This document shows, piece by piece, positions 46,965-58,060 of a DNA stretch of 64,000 nt (position 1 is its first letter; every line of letters starts with the position of its first letter). The position numbers and the translations under genes are program-made. This DNA is from Pictodentalium vernedei (Eukaryota; Mollusca; Scaphopoda; Dentaliida; Dentaliidae): contig CM062294.1 in assembly GCA_031216915.1 (NCBI GenBank), forward strand, positions 27,590,985 to 27,654,984. Reading direction: 5' to 3'. The notes under the pieces were generated by a model. It was not told the DNA's origin and made no database searches. It worked only from the letters and a program-made list of their open reading frames with translations.

Positions 46965-47793
46965 TTAGTGACTTACTGCTTCATAATCTTTCATCTGGTG
47001 TTGAGGCATCAAGGTGAAAAGAAGTGGCACCTGCTTCATGGAGTCCTCTTTACGAACGTATGCATTGATGGTGAACAACTTAACAAATGGGTCCCTGATT
47101 GCTTTTAAAGTATCATTGCTGCATGCTGACTCTAGACTCCTGAGTTGGGCTGTGTCATACTGTGTCCATGTATAGATTACCCCTGAAGAAACGTTTGTTG
47201 TTAAAGTAGGAGTGGTCGATGACAAAAGTTTGATCTTTGGGTTTGCCTGGTCTCATCTTCTGTCTCAAACAGTTTGTAGCTCGTAAAAGAGACTTTGGTT
47301 TCAGAAGGTTGAGGTCTGTATCTGTGATGAGGTCAAGCATCTTCTCGCCTACAATTTGTCCAGCTGATCTGTGGGGTCAGTTGCTGCTGCTTGGGGACCA
47401 CTGCATGAGCCTTTGTCTTCTTCATACGTCCAGAATATGAAGGATGCTGGTGAGGGTTTGGCCCGAGATCAAAAGAGTCACCTCGATGAGTCACTGTTGC
47501 CTTGCACCACAAAGACTTGCTCCTGACTCTACAGTTCATGGTGTAGGCAAAGTCATTACTACTAACAAGTTTTTTCCCTGTTTGGTACCTGATTTCAGTT
47601 GTGGTTGGCTGATTTTCAAGGATGCTGTCTGGTCCGTCCACATCTTCCAAGTCGCTCTCGTTGATAGAATGTTGGGGTGTGACGTCCAGTGAAAGGTTGC
47701 AAGATTATTCAGTGGTAGAGACGATGTAGGTTGTGGTGAGAAGTTTGTGAAGACTGATATTGGTTCTGGTAGCCTCAAGTTCGTCAAATGCAT
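46965..47793 (-). pseudogene. FLYWCH/MULE transposase-like relic, three frames
   Basis: From right to left: a FLYWCH-type finger (47,333-47,650; 'NDFAYTMNCRVRSKSLWCKA', 'HQHPS'), a linker 'LLRATNCLRQKMRPGKP' (47,155-47,340), then the start of the MULE core ('DPFVKLFTINAYV', 'QVPLLFTLMPQHQ', 46,965-47,225). Two frame changes separate them and the rest of the catalytic core is absent. The last codons run into GCA-GTAAGT, a good splice-donor match, so an intron-containing host-style gene is possible, but the frameshifts favour a relic. It belongs to a different subfamily from the 17,077 element; no terminal repeats were found. Confidence 0.8.
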
Positions 47794-47799
47794 TATTCA

Positions 47800-48800
47800 T
47801 TGGTACATCACAGTCTGGTTCATCCTTTGTCTAATTTGGCTTGTTCTTACAGATGCTGCACAGGAAGTTAAGGTCTAATTCCCCCCGCAAAATGGCATGG
47901 TAATCCTGAATAGATATATCTGTCCCACATAGGCGATGCTGCTATCAGAAAAGAATCACACTCTAAGGCATGCTGTCAGCCACAAACTGGTTTGGTACAC
48001 ACTACCCAAGGATACAACATTGTGAGCTATGAGGTTCAGCAAGTGAGCATGTGCATCTTGCTTTAAGATGCGGCAGAAGCTAAAAAAGAGTGGGTGGTCA
48101 CACCTTTCTGGGTACTGCAATGGTGTAGGATGGAAAACATTTTTTTTTATTTGGGGGGGGGGGGGGGGGTGTCAATGGTGGTGGGACACTGTATTCATGC
48201 AAAATATATGACTAACCTCAGCTTTTTTATTTTGTTTTGTTTTTACTTAACCCTTAAAACCCTGGTGGTATCTTCCATATCAATTCAATGGCAGCAATTG
48301 GAAGCGGCCATATTCATTATTTGTGGGCAGACCATTCAATATTTTCAACGTCCAGCCAGTGGGCTGCACATTAAAAATATTGATTGGTCTTCCCCACACA
48401 TTCGCTTACCAGCTATCACACTTAATTAATTTATAAAGTATCTTGCTCATGGACCGGAAAAGCGGCCTCTCAGGTTCAAATGGCTAATCATAGCTTTGAA
48501 ACTGTCCTTTGAAATATTACACTCTATTTGGAGCATTCTATTTTTATTCAACAAAATCTTGAAAATCTATGTGGTCTTAGATGTATAGGTGATGTGTAGT
48601 GACGATAGGGGTTGTGTATATTATGTCAGAAAAAGCCGTTTGGGTGCCTATAATTGGTGCACATTGTGCCCCCCGCCCCCAACCCCCAGCTTCGCCGCCC
48701 CTGCTTGCTTTTTTTATGCACCAGGGAAAACCCTGTGGATCGCGACAAATTAAAGTGAACACTATTTAGTTTAGGTGATAACCTCTCAGTATTGGCAGTG
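47800..48800. other. Gene-free stretch
   Basis: It holds an 18-base G run near 48,153-48,170 and a C-rich segment near 48,669-48,690. Frames are short and without domains. Confidence 0.4.
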
Positions 48801-48808
48801 ATTGTTTG

Positions 48809-49518
48809 TAGGGCTGAAACGGTTAGCTCATTTTCACAATTGACTAACCTAGAGCTATAACCAGATAATATCCAGTTATCCGTGACCATTATTTCACCGA
48901 ATATGGGATCAAAACTATAGGAATTGGAAACCAGTATACTCAGAAACTATTCCGTAGTGTGTATACAAACGAACGTTGTCAAGTACTCGACAATGTTCAT
49001 TTGTATATATAATACGTAATAGTTTCTGCAATTACTCAGTTGTCACGGAAATTGCCAATCATTAAAGAACTCTTGAACGCAAAATTTGATTATTTCTCAA
49101 TATATCCAAAGCGGCTTTGATGTGTAATCTATCACAAAAGAGAGGCGACAGATTAACTACGTTTTAACCCTTTACCCAACGTAACGGACAAAACCGGCCA
49201 GCGCTATTCTCAAAAATCGCCAATTAATTTTCATCATTTTTTCATTTTTTGTCTCAAAAACATAGGTTATGACCCCTCATTGGAACGAGCTCGTCGAGAT
49301 CGTTCCAATGAGGGGTCATAACCTATGTTTTTGAGACAAAAAATGAAAAAAATTAGTTATTCAAGAATTTTTTTTGCAAGTGTCGTCTGCTTTTTATGTT
49401 AGGTAAAGGGTTAAACGTGGAATGATGATCACTATCGATAACTGGTTGATAGTTTTTCTAATCAGTTTGGTATGCAACTGGTTTCAAACTGATTATTCGG
49501 TTAACCATTTCAGTACTA
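48809..49518. mobile_element. hAT-like non-autonomous element, 710 bp
   Basis: The left end is TAGGGCTGAAACGGTTA; the right end complemented is TAGTACTGAAATGGTTAACC. A perfect 8 bp duplication ATTGTTTG flanks it (48,801-48,808; 49,519-49,526). It contains its own hairpin (about 48,930-49,040, 'aaactattccgtag'/'tacgtaatagttt') and the TTAA palindromic MITE copy 3. Confidence 0.88.
49164..49414. mobile_element. TTAA-flanked palindromic MITE, copy 3
   Basis: TTAACCCTTTACCC ... AGGTAAAGGGTTAA flanks the same hairpin as copies 1 and 2. It is nested in the hAT-like element 48,809-49,518. Confidence 0.87.
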
Positions 49519-49526
49519 ATTGTTTG

Positions 49527-50273
49527 TATGTGATTAATCAGTTTCTGTTTATACAGGTATTATGAATTGTGATTGTAATCAATGTTTATTGTCATTGCTG
49601 TTATAAGACCATTGTGTTTATATAAGGGTTATGAATAGCCTAGCAATAAGCATTAAGTAATAAAGTTAAAAAGCATTTCATGTTTCTATTTCATATTTCC
49701 AGCCAGAAAGAATCGTAACATCTCAAACGGTTTCAATATGTGTATAGTATAAGAAGTATAAATCATTAGTTTATGTAACATTATGTCAAAATGTTCACAC
49801 TAATATGGTTAATGCTGTAATTCTTTTTACCGAATGCGTGGTATAAAACCAAACCTGTGTGATCCACTCAATACACTGTTTCTATTTCTAACACCATTTC
49901 TATCATTAATAATGATTAACAATAAAAATAACTACCATTAATTTGAATAATTGGGGTCGGACCAACTGCGGTAAGTGGGGCTAAATTGACTAGCAGGCAA
50001 ATTGACGAGGTTCAAATTGTCTGGGGAGAGATCACCCTTCGGGCTGCATGGACTAGAAAACCGTAAATTTTCTCAGCGACCTCCAATAACTACTCAATGA
50101 CATCCAAAGCAGTCAGAGCAGACAAAACCTGTTTAATAATACAACCACAAGAAGTTTATGATAATTTTTTATATGTTAGAATATATACATTAAACATAAT
50201 AAAACGTTACGGGTACATCATAATATCAACACATTGTACATGTACCTAAACGTAAAGTAATCTCACTTGTAAT
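49527..50273. other. Gene-free AT-rich stretch
   Basis: I see no recognisable gene or repeat structure. Confidence 0.4.
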
Positions 50274-50406
50274 TACACTCTAAAATCAGTTGGGTAAAAA
50301 ATCAACCCAAATCGACTGGGTTGAGTGAATATGACCCAATTGGGTTCATATTCACTCAACACAGTCGATTTCGGTTGATTTTTAACCCAACTAATTTTAG
50401 AGTGTA
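50274..50406. mobile_element. TA-flanked palindromic MITE, 133 bp
   Basis: TA-CACTCTAAAATCAGTTGGG pairs with 'cccaactaattttagagtg'-TA. The arms continue with 'atcaaccca' and 'tgagtgaatatgaaccca'-like sequence to a centre at 'gacccaattgggttc'. The whole unit is one hairpin, consistent with a Tc1/mariner-type MITE. Confidence 0.85.
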
Positions 50407-51115
50407 TAAAAATGCAAAATAAATGGAAATACAAAGATGAAATAATGAATTCTGACAAACTTTTGAAATCACCAAATGCCTTTGTCTGTCTCAGTCCCAA
50501 AACACCAGTGGTAAAATGTCCAGATAAAGAAGGCAAAATTGTTCAGAAAATACAAACTGAACTATTATATCACATGTTCCGACATATTACGTATTCTGAT
50601 TTATCTCATGATTACCTATTCTACTATATATGAAAAGCCTACGACATAAATTTTAGCTTTATAGACCAACTGTGGTGAACGCACCAGCAATGGGATTTCA
50701 GTAGGTAAAATGTACACCAACAGTGGAACTACATCCAAGTTGATCTTTGGTGATGTCGCTCTGAATGCGAACTTGTCTAAATTTATCGCACGTCGCCTTG
50801 CGAAGAATGAAATGAAAGAGCCAATTATTTATTACGTTTTTAAATGAGTTTACCTCATAAAACACCAAAAATTAACAAACACGCAGTGTCTCATGTTAAT
50901 AAAGCATCCATAACCCGAAACAGTATGTTATTATGTTTTTAAAATGAAAAAGGCCCCGTTTCTATTTCTATTTCGTTTCGGTGATAAAATTGACAGCCGT
51001 AGTACCGCCCACCGATGCTCATGTAAACAAAAACAAATTCGCACGTATATACGGTTGCTGCTCAGTAAAAATCGAGAAAAAATAATAGCGATTCTTAATA
51101 ATCTGACGGCCATGG

Positions 51116-51210
51116 TATAAATAAAATATACCCAAAGTAGCTTGGTGTAACAAATGTTCACCACTCGTGGTGAACATTTGGTACCTCAAGCTACTATGGG
51201 TATATTATAC
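51116..51210. mobile_element. Palindromic MITE-like hairpin, ~95 bp
   Basis: 'tatacccaaagtagcttg' pairs with 'caagctactatgggtata', and 'caaatgttcaccac' with 'gtggtgaacatttg'. No clear duplication is seen. Confidence 0.75.
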
Positions 51211-51413
51211 ATATACAGGGTTCGTTTTTCTTTGTTTCTTATGTAGTGATGCTGTGATGTACATGTAACATGTGACAAGGTTTTGATGTGCTCTAGGGCT
51301 GCGTGGTATACCAGTAATTCAATAGCTTATTTTAACGATACCAAGCCAATACCGGTATCATTTTGAAAGTACCAGTATACTGCAAATTATGATTTTATAT
51401 CAAATTGTTGATG

Positions 51414-51593
51414 TTAACCCTTTACGCAACGCAAATGATATCAAATTTATTATATTAAATATCATTTTTTCGTTCCAACGAGGGGTCACATGATATGGTT
51501 TTGTTGAAATTTTTTGAAAAATAATATTTTTTCAACTGCTGAATTTGCATATTACGTGGGCAGATGCAGCCGATTTGATGGGTAAAGGGTTAA
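51414..51593. mobile_element. TTAA-flanked MITE, copy 4 (variant core)
   Basis: TTAACCCTTTACGC ... GGTAAAGGGTTAA. The core differs from copies 1-3 and resembles 43,995-44,200, with half-palindromic 'gttccaacgaggggtcacatg'-type sequence lacking its full partner arm. Confidence 0.8.
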
Positions 51594-52247
51594 AATTGTT
51601 CTATTAATAATAACTGAAGAAATGTGGAACATCATTCCCATCACACTTGTCAATATTTATTGTCAGTAATATTTCAATTTTCAAAATTTTCTAAGTGTGT
51701 TGAAAATTTAAAATAATACTTTGATATGTTCACTGAATATGAAATATTTCCAAATTACACCTATTTAATTACTCACCACAAAATATATTATAATTATATT
51801 TACAGGTTCTAACTTTCAGTAATTAGGCTATTTATTAAACGAATCATTATAAATACGTGTATGCATTTAGTTTTGTCTTTGATCTTTGATCAGTTACATG
51901 TACAAATCATGTGATTGTTTAATGCTACACAAGTGTCTGTCAAACATGGAAAGAAATTGTTCCTAACTCCTTCCCATATTGTAACTGTCTTGCTATTGTA
52001 AAGTGGCAGTCATTCGCAAAATGGAAAGAGGCTTATAACTTGTAAATTCCACCCATACTCCGTACAGACAGCATACCCACATGTGCATCCTAACATAATG
52101 TTAAACACAAGCTGTGGGCATCTGACATCCCAATGGCCCCTTTCGATAATTAACAGTTTAACTGCCAAGGTTGTATTCTTTGTGGGATGTATTATTATTG
52201 TTGTTCTTCGTGATGTGAATATACTTATGTCTTTGAATAAATGGTAG

Positions 52248-52320
52248 TGGTCATGATTAGCCATTATGCAGAAGTATGTGACCTCAAACACAAATAAATG
52301 AATATATTAATAAATAAATG
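52248..52320 (+). mobile_element. SINE 3' tail fragment
   Basis: 'ggtcatgattagccattatg', 'cagaagtatgtgacct' and an aataaat-type tail match the 3' end of the 53,080 SINE. The body is absent. Confidence 0.7.
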
Positions 52321-52619
52321 ATACTTGAATGATGAAAATTTGTGTTTGTTTTTTTCTTCAAATACCTTCACACAATTTAATAAAGCCTCTGGTGATACAA
52401 AGGAACTTGTTATATCTGCTCACTGTACACTGTACACTGTACATCGTGTACGAAAATATTCATTTCATATTTTCATGCAAGATATTTTAATATGGTACTC
52501 AAGAGAACTATGTTAAAAGATCTTGTAAGAAAGCATGAGAAATGTTATTCAGTTAATATTTCCAACTGAATTTGTTCAACTGTAGAACAAATGAAATAGT
52601 TTAAACAATATTTATTTCC

Positions 52620-53650
52620 AGTTATAATACAATAATAATAATATAATAATAATAATAATAATTTTAAAGCCTAGAATCCACACACGGTGCTCAATGGCTG
52701 TACAATAACCATATACACACATACACATACATTCTCTCACAAATACATTGAGACATGGATCACTATTATCATTTAATGGTGCCCAATGCCACATCAGCAA
52801 CCGAAGCTGTATCGTGGTGATAAGTGACAGAACCTAAAAGAAAAAGGGTATTGAATTAAAACAAAATAAAAAAAACAAAACAAACTACAACTTTACCAAA
52901 ACAAGTATGTGAGTGTAACTTGATGAGTAACGAGGCAATCCTCACTGACCCAGTTACACCCACGCACCTGGTAAGGTCAGTTTATGAACAAAATTAAATG
53001 ACCACTGAAGGAAATGCTTTTCGAAAAAGGTAGGTTTTAATATTAGACTTGAATGATTCAAGTGATTTACTATTTTTTATAGGAGGCATGGTGGCTCAAT
53101 AGGTAGAGGTGCAGGCTACAAGCCGAGAGGTCCTCGGTTCGAATCGCACATGTGGGAACCGTGTTGTGTCCTTGGGCAAGACACTTCATCCCCATTGCCC
53201 ACGTGGAGGCACGGTGGCGCTGTGTACTAAGGCGTACTGCACGTCGATGGTGCACTTGTCTTCAACCAATGCTAACCCTGCTTGTGTGGAGTTAGTATGT
53301 TGGCGGCTGACAGTTGTTCGCCATCGCTCGGGGGCTCTCTCCGGGTACTCCGGCTTCCTCCACCCGTAAAAATGTCATGGTCATGATTAGCCATTGTGCA
53401 GAAATATGTGACCTTAAACACCAATAAATAAATAAATAAATAAATACTATTTTTTAAGTCAATTGGAAGAGAATTCCATAGCCTTGGGCCAGCATCCGCA
53501 AAGGCCCTATCACCAGCACTAGTAAATTTAAATACGGGCTGAACAAGATTGAGTTGACCTGATGACCTCAGAGACCTCGGTGGTTTGTGGATGGTAAACA
53601 GACTGGACAGATAAGATGGTGCAGATCCCAAAGACATTAAGACATGAATA
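52620..53650 (-). mobile_element. 5'-truncated LINE, interrupted by a SINE
   Basis: The minus strand encodes the carboxyl end of a LINE ORF2: 'SLGSAPSYLSSLF', 'RSLRSSG' and 'AGPRLWNSLPIDL' (53,450-53,650). After the SINE it continues with 'FKSNIKTYLFRKAF' and a stop near 52,995. This 'LRSS...RAF...LWNSLP...FK..LK..LF' signature ends many CR1/Jockey-group ORF2 proteins. A 3' region follows to an (ATT)n tail at 52,625-52,660. The endonuclease and catalytic reverse-transcriptase regions are missing. Confidence 0.82.
53080..53444 (+). mobile_element. tRNA-derived SINE, full length, inserted in the LINE
   Basis: The head 'gtggctcaataggtagagg' (A-box-like) and 'ggttcgaatc' (B-box-like) are followed by 'ttgtgtccttgggcaagac', the shared body and a (aaat)n tail. 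The 12 bp duplications TACTATTTTTTA at 53,068-53,079 and 53,445-53,456 are perfect. Removing it rejoins the LINE frame region. The head resembles a tRNA but is not a tRNA gene. Confidence 0.93.
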
Positions 53651-53850
53651 CTATTTGTGGATCCGACTGTAAGCTTTGAGCTTATTTGATGTCGTTTCCA
53701 TATACAAAATGCAATGAACATATACAAACGGAAGAGGCAGGTATTGAAAAAATAGAATATTTAAATAATAAATTTGACGTTTTGAAATAAATTGTGGCCC
53801 AGTGTGTGTTCCAGGCATTCTTGTTCTTAGAAATATATGTAGGCGAGTAG
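53632..53850. repeat. Duplicated segment, copy 1 (partner at 54,924-55,150)
   Basis: Both copies share 'cttatttgatgtcgtttcca', 'tgcaatgaacatatacaaa', 'ggaagaggcaggtattg', 'tttaaataataaattt' and 'ccagtgtgtgttccag'. They are direct repeats about 1.29 kb apart inside the 5 kb hAT container. Confidence 0.85.
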
Positions 53851-54188
53851 TTATAAATGAGTGAAAAAAAAAGAAAAAGAAAAACTCGATTGTACAATAG
53901 AAAATAGGAAGGAATGAAAGTGTTAGGCAAGAGTCCATTTGAAAGATAAGGTGGTAGAATATGAGATACAAACGCCCGCATGTCGATTGTGATTATAGTC
54001 ATATATTTGTTAATGTCCAAAGAACTGACAACTTGTAAGGCTATGTCGTGAATACATCAGTGAATAATATTTTGGGATGTGTGGTTTTCCACTAACCTCC
54101 ATGATACTCCCATCATTCAATGTTTCTGAGCAGATGTTTTTTTTTACAAATGTTGCACCAAGTGGTTTCTCTCCAGTGTGAACAATGA

Positions 54189-54560
54189 AAAAGTGAAATT
54201 TAATTCATTTTCGAAAAATACTGTATTAGGTAAAGGGTTTAGTCCGTTAAGCGATAAATTATTGGCAAAAACAATACAATGAATTAAAATTGCTCACCTC
54301 ACAAGGAGAAACCAACCACAGCTTACCGGCAATATCTGGGAAGTTCTCAATAAATGTGAATATAATTAGAACCAGCTCGTCGAGCTGGTTGTAATCATAT
54401 GCAGATTTGTATGGTTTTATTGAAAATTGTGAATTTGTTTTCAAAAAAATGTGAAATTTAATTTATTTTCTAAAAATACTGTGTTAGGTAAAGGGTTTAA
54501 TCCATTAAGAGATAAATCATTGGCAAAAAAAACCACAATGAATTAAAATCACTCACCTCA
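54189..54560. repeat. Direct duplication, ~120 bp units ~250 bp apart
   Basis: 'gtgaaatttaatt.attttc', 'aaaatactgt.ttaggtaaag', 'ggataaat.attggcaaaaa' and 'caatgaattaaaat.gctcacctcac' occur at about 54,189-54,310 and 54,448-54,560. A short palindrome 'aaccagctcgtcgagctggt' lies between them (about 54,371-54,390). 'ttaggtaaagggttta' suggests decayed TTAA-MITE ends. Confidence 0.75.
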
Positions 54561-54923
54561 CCTTTTCACTCTCGCAGATGTATTTCAGTTTAAACAATAT
54601 TTATTTTCAGTTGTAATGCATAGAGATTATTACCATCATGTGTGGATGTACAAAATATGTATCCGAGTCGAGCTCCAGGTTCTAAGGGCTGATCACGACG
54701 AGTCGAAAGTCATTTTATCTTACAACATAGGCCAACTGGGGATAAGTCAAGAATGTAGACGAATTTTCAACGAACTATTTATTCGTACGTATGAACAAAA
54801 AGAAAAAATGGAACTCTCGCGAAAGGAACGTGCTTGTATCCGACCCCCTCATACAAACATCTGTATCAGGGGTTCGGAACTTCGGATACACGATACTTGC
54901 AGAGTTAATGCAGACAAGATAAA

Positions 54924-55150
54924 AAGACATTAATACATAAAAACTATTTGTAGATACGACTGTACGCTTTAAGCTTATTTGATGTCGTTTCCACATACAA
55001 AGTGCAATGAACATATACAAATGGAAGAGGCAGGTATTGAAAAAATAGAAAATTTAAATAATAAATTTGGCATTTTGCAATAATTTTTGGACCAGTGTGT
55101 GTTCCAGTCTTTCTTGTTCTTAGAAATGTATGTAGAAGGTGAGTAATTAT
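54924..55150. repeat. Duplicated segment, copy 2
   Basis: This is the partner of 53,632-53,850. The 105-codon plus frame just upstream (54,616-54,933) has no recognised motif. Confidence 0.85.
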
Positions 55151-55419
55151 AACTGTCCGAAACAAATCGAAAGAAAAAATCTATTGCACAATGGAAATAG
55201 ATTTCTGTGGACGACAGCCTGCTCATTTCCAAACTTGGTCAAGTGGCGATCGTCTGCATATCTGGTTCCTCTGCTTCCTCATATGGTCTTGGTATCCTAA
55301 TAACAGGCAGGTCTTATATCTACCTAGTGTTTCTGGTCACTTCTATTATTCACTGATGTATTCACGATATAGCCTTACTAGTTGTCAGTGCTTTGAACAT
55401 TAACAAATATTATAAGTGA

Positions 55420-55550
55420 CACAGTTTGTTGGCAGTCTACTATGGTATATATGGTGTCAGTTAATTTTATATTGGACGAGAGCGAAGCTCGAGTCCAATA
55501 TGGAATTAACAGGCACCATATATACCATATTAGGCCACCAACAAACTGTG
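55420..55550. mobile_element. Palindromic hairpin element, 131 bp
   Basis: 'cacagtttgttgg' pairs with 'ccaacaaactgtg', 'atggtatatatggtg' with 'caccatatataccat', and 'attggac' with 'gtccaat' around a centre 'gagcgaagctc'. It is a likely foldback MITE. Confidence 0.8.
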
Positions 55551-56295
55551 TAACGAATATATCTTACCGACTGCTGCATCGATGCACAGAACTAATAACA
55601 ACACCTATCAAAATTAAATGAGAGAATTCTCACAATGTGTTCACGTGTCTTTCCCATAAACTCTCCCATAAATTGTAACAAGGCAAATTCATACATACCA
55701 AACAGTTTCATTTTGAAGGTAACATGACACACATCCACAGAATATGAAGCCTTTTAAGTTGCCTAACCTGCACTTCAGACCAAATGTTGGCTTCCAATCT
55801 TTCAACTTGAAGACTTTATCGGCTGCCGCCATTTTGAATAATCAATGAACAAAGGGGGGATTACCCATAGCTGTCAGCATATATTGATGCTGACAGACAG
55901 TATATGGTTTTATATGTAGTCTGCATGTGACGTCTTTGAACCAATGAAATTCCCAGATACTTGTAGGAGGTAAAATATATGACTATGTATAATCACAACC
56001 GATATGCAGACGTTCATATCTCACATATTCTACCCTTTCAAATGTACTCTTGCCTTACACTTTCATTCCTTCCTATTTTCCATTGTACAATAGAACACAT
56101 AAATTGAATTTATTTGTTAATTAGTTCAGCAATTTGAATTAGTTCAACAATCAGCGCCTATCTGTCATGGGTACTGATACCTATGTTCAGATTCTGAACT
56201 AGTCAATGATATACCGGTATATTGATTATCATGTGATTATTTACAATACCGATAACGGTATTGGAATTTCAATACCATGCGGCCGTAATGTGCCC

Positions 56296-57170
56296 ATAAT
56301 GTTTCCTCAAGTCCTCATGTATGTTTTAACATACAAAAATAAATTTATGGTGGTTGTCCACCTGTTCTCTGTGTGCTTTTACTGATATTGGTTGTTTTGG
56401 GTAGTAACAGGGAGCTATTGGGTAAATCGATGTTTTCCATAAAAAATGAAAGAGATGAACGGGAAGCCTATTAATCGAGCCAGGAGCATAATGATAGAAT
56501 TCATAGTCATTGGCAAAGAATTTTATTTGGGAAATTCTAGATTTTCAAGAGTTACTGGAGCAAGATTATGAGATGAACAGAGCAGACGTTGAGTACCAGA
56601 TTATGTCGAGTTTGTGTTAAGTGTTAAATCATTGGCTGGAATTTTACCCAAATCGCCCACACCAATTATATACATGTTTTGCATAACTAATCTCTCACAA
56701 AAATTTCCACCTGCTCTGTTGCAGCATGCTTGTCTTACCTGTGGGGCATAGGAGGCATTTAAATATAAAACATATTTGGGGAGAGGGGGTTGGGCATGGT
56801 TATTGAAGACCACACCAATCATATACATGTTTTGCATAACTAATCTCTCACAGAAATTCTCATCAGCTCTGTGCAGTATACTTGTCTTAACTCTGGGGCA
56901 TAGGAGGCATTTAAATGTAAAATGTATTTGGGGAGAGGGGGTTGGGCATGATCAATGAAGAGCACATCAAGCTGATAAATATCAGTGGCGACCCATGTGC
57001 CTTACTGACACAGTAGGACTACAATACACACAGCAGGTATGTTTGAGGTATTGGCCAAATGTACATGTTGGGCTCTATATTTTATATATTTCCTGCCAGC
57101 CTAAAGCACTGTTTTGTTTTGGCTGACTCCTCGGTGGGGACTATCTAAGAATGTGTCACTTTTCGTAACT
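56296..57170. other. Gene-free stretch with a local direct repeat
   Basis: 56,648-56,795 and 56,812-56,960 are ~165 bp apart and share 'accaat.atatacatgttttg', 'cataactaatctctcaca', 'ggggcataggaggcattt' and 'tttggggagagggggttggg'. It is a two-copy tandem repeat. No gene is seen. Confidence 0.7.
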
Positions 57171-57412
57171 TTAACCCTTTCGACACTGGTACCGAGGAAG
57201 ACACTCCTTCAGTGAATACTGTCAACAGTGAAATGGGCGAAACCACCAGGGTTTGTAAGGAGATTCAGTAATAATTTAATCCAACAGCTCTGTCAAGCTG
57301 TTGGATTAAATTATTACCAAACCTTGATTCCTTGCTCTTAACATCGTCTGCTAGCACACTACCAATTCTTTCTTCACACAAAAATGTATGCAGACTGTGT
57401 TGAAAGGGTTAA
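57171..57412. mobile_element. TTAA-flanked MITE, copy 6 (variant)
   Basis: TTAACCCTTTCGACACTG at left; 'gtgttgaaagggttaa' at right. A central hairpin lies around 'taatttaatccaacagctc' / 'gagctgttggattaaatta'-like arms. It has the same end logic as copies 1-4 with unrelated internal sequence. Confidence 0.75.
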
Positions 57413-57529
57413 AGGTCACAGAAGAAACAAATAATATGAGGGAATCTTTGGGCGCATGTTAACAGTAAAGAGTTTGTTCACTCATTTCCTGCTATGCCCA
57501 ATAGGACTACAATGAGTGCAAGTAGGTAA

Positions 57530-58060
57530 TAAGTGCGGATTCTGGACCACTTTTTTCTCTTGTACATGTACACGTACATGTACCCATAGACTTCAGTGTT
57601 AAAATGTACACGAATGTAAAAACACAGTTTCTGTACATCTGGTCCAAAATCTGCACAAGTAGCTTATCGTGGTCTGGGTGTTTCAATCAGCCTTTGGCGA
57701 ACGAGTGCGAATTCAGCACAATTTGCGCAGAAGGAAAATCTACTAAAAATCCATGAAAATCGAAGAAATCGACCTAAAATCTTCTCAACGTTCCCCATTG
57801 TGGGTCAGACGTTTCGATCGATCGGTGGCGAATGCCGGCAAATGCTTTGCGGATTCTGGACCACCATCAAGATGCATTTGCGGATTCTGGACCACCTACG
57901 TTCGCAATCGCATTCTAGACAGAGGAGGGTGCGATCCGGTCGGCAAAAATGATTGCAGATTCCGGACCAAGAAAAATCAATTTTAAAATTTTCCCAACGT
58001 TCACCAATGGTCGATCGAACCATCTATGGTGCAATGACCAACTTGTGGGGATTCTAGAAC
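57530..58060. repeat. Cluster of 'gcggattctggaccac' motifs
   Basis: Direct or slightly altered copies lie near 57,535, 57,848, 57,880, 57,950 and 58,046, with an inverted one near 57,642. 'cgatcgatcggtgg'-like and 'aacgttc.ccaat' motifs recur between them. It could be the terminal repeat region of the viral insertion or an unrelated repeat. The 77-codon frame over it is a by-product. Confidence 0.5.

Larger units (their letters stand above)
51294..56287. mobile_element. hAT-type element, ~5.0 kb, filled with later insertions
   Basis: The left end is TAGGGCTGCGTGGTATACC; the right end complemented is TACGGCCGCATGGTATTG. Both run on into 'aataccg.tatc'-rich subterminal sequence. The flanks ATGTGCTC (51,286-51,293) and ATGTGCCC (56,288-56,295) are an 8 bp duplication with one mismatch. 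No hAT transposase is recognised inside. It contains a TTAA MITE, a LINE fragment split by a SINE, duplicated segments and a hairpin element. Confidence 0.72.

Noticed and set aside
50412-50633. 73-codon plus frame after a MITE
   Set aside because: It has no recognisable motif, is AT-rich and starts at the MITE edge. Not supported as a gene.
53095-53160. Possible tRNA gene (A- and B-box-like sequences)
   Set aside because: The cloverleaf is incomplete and the segment is the head of a SINE with target duplications, body and tail.
54616-54933. 105-codon plus frame
   Set aside because: It has no domain or paralogue that I recognise and lies inside the hAT container near a duplicated segment. 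Chance cannot be excluded.
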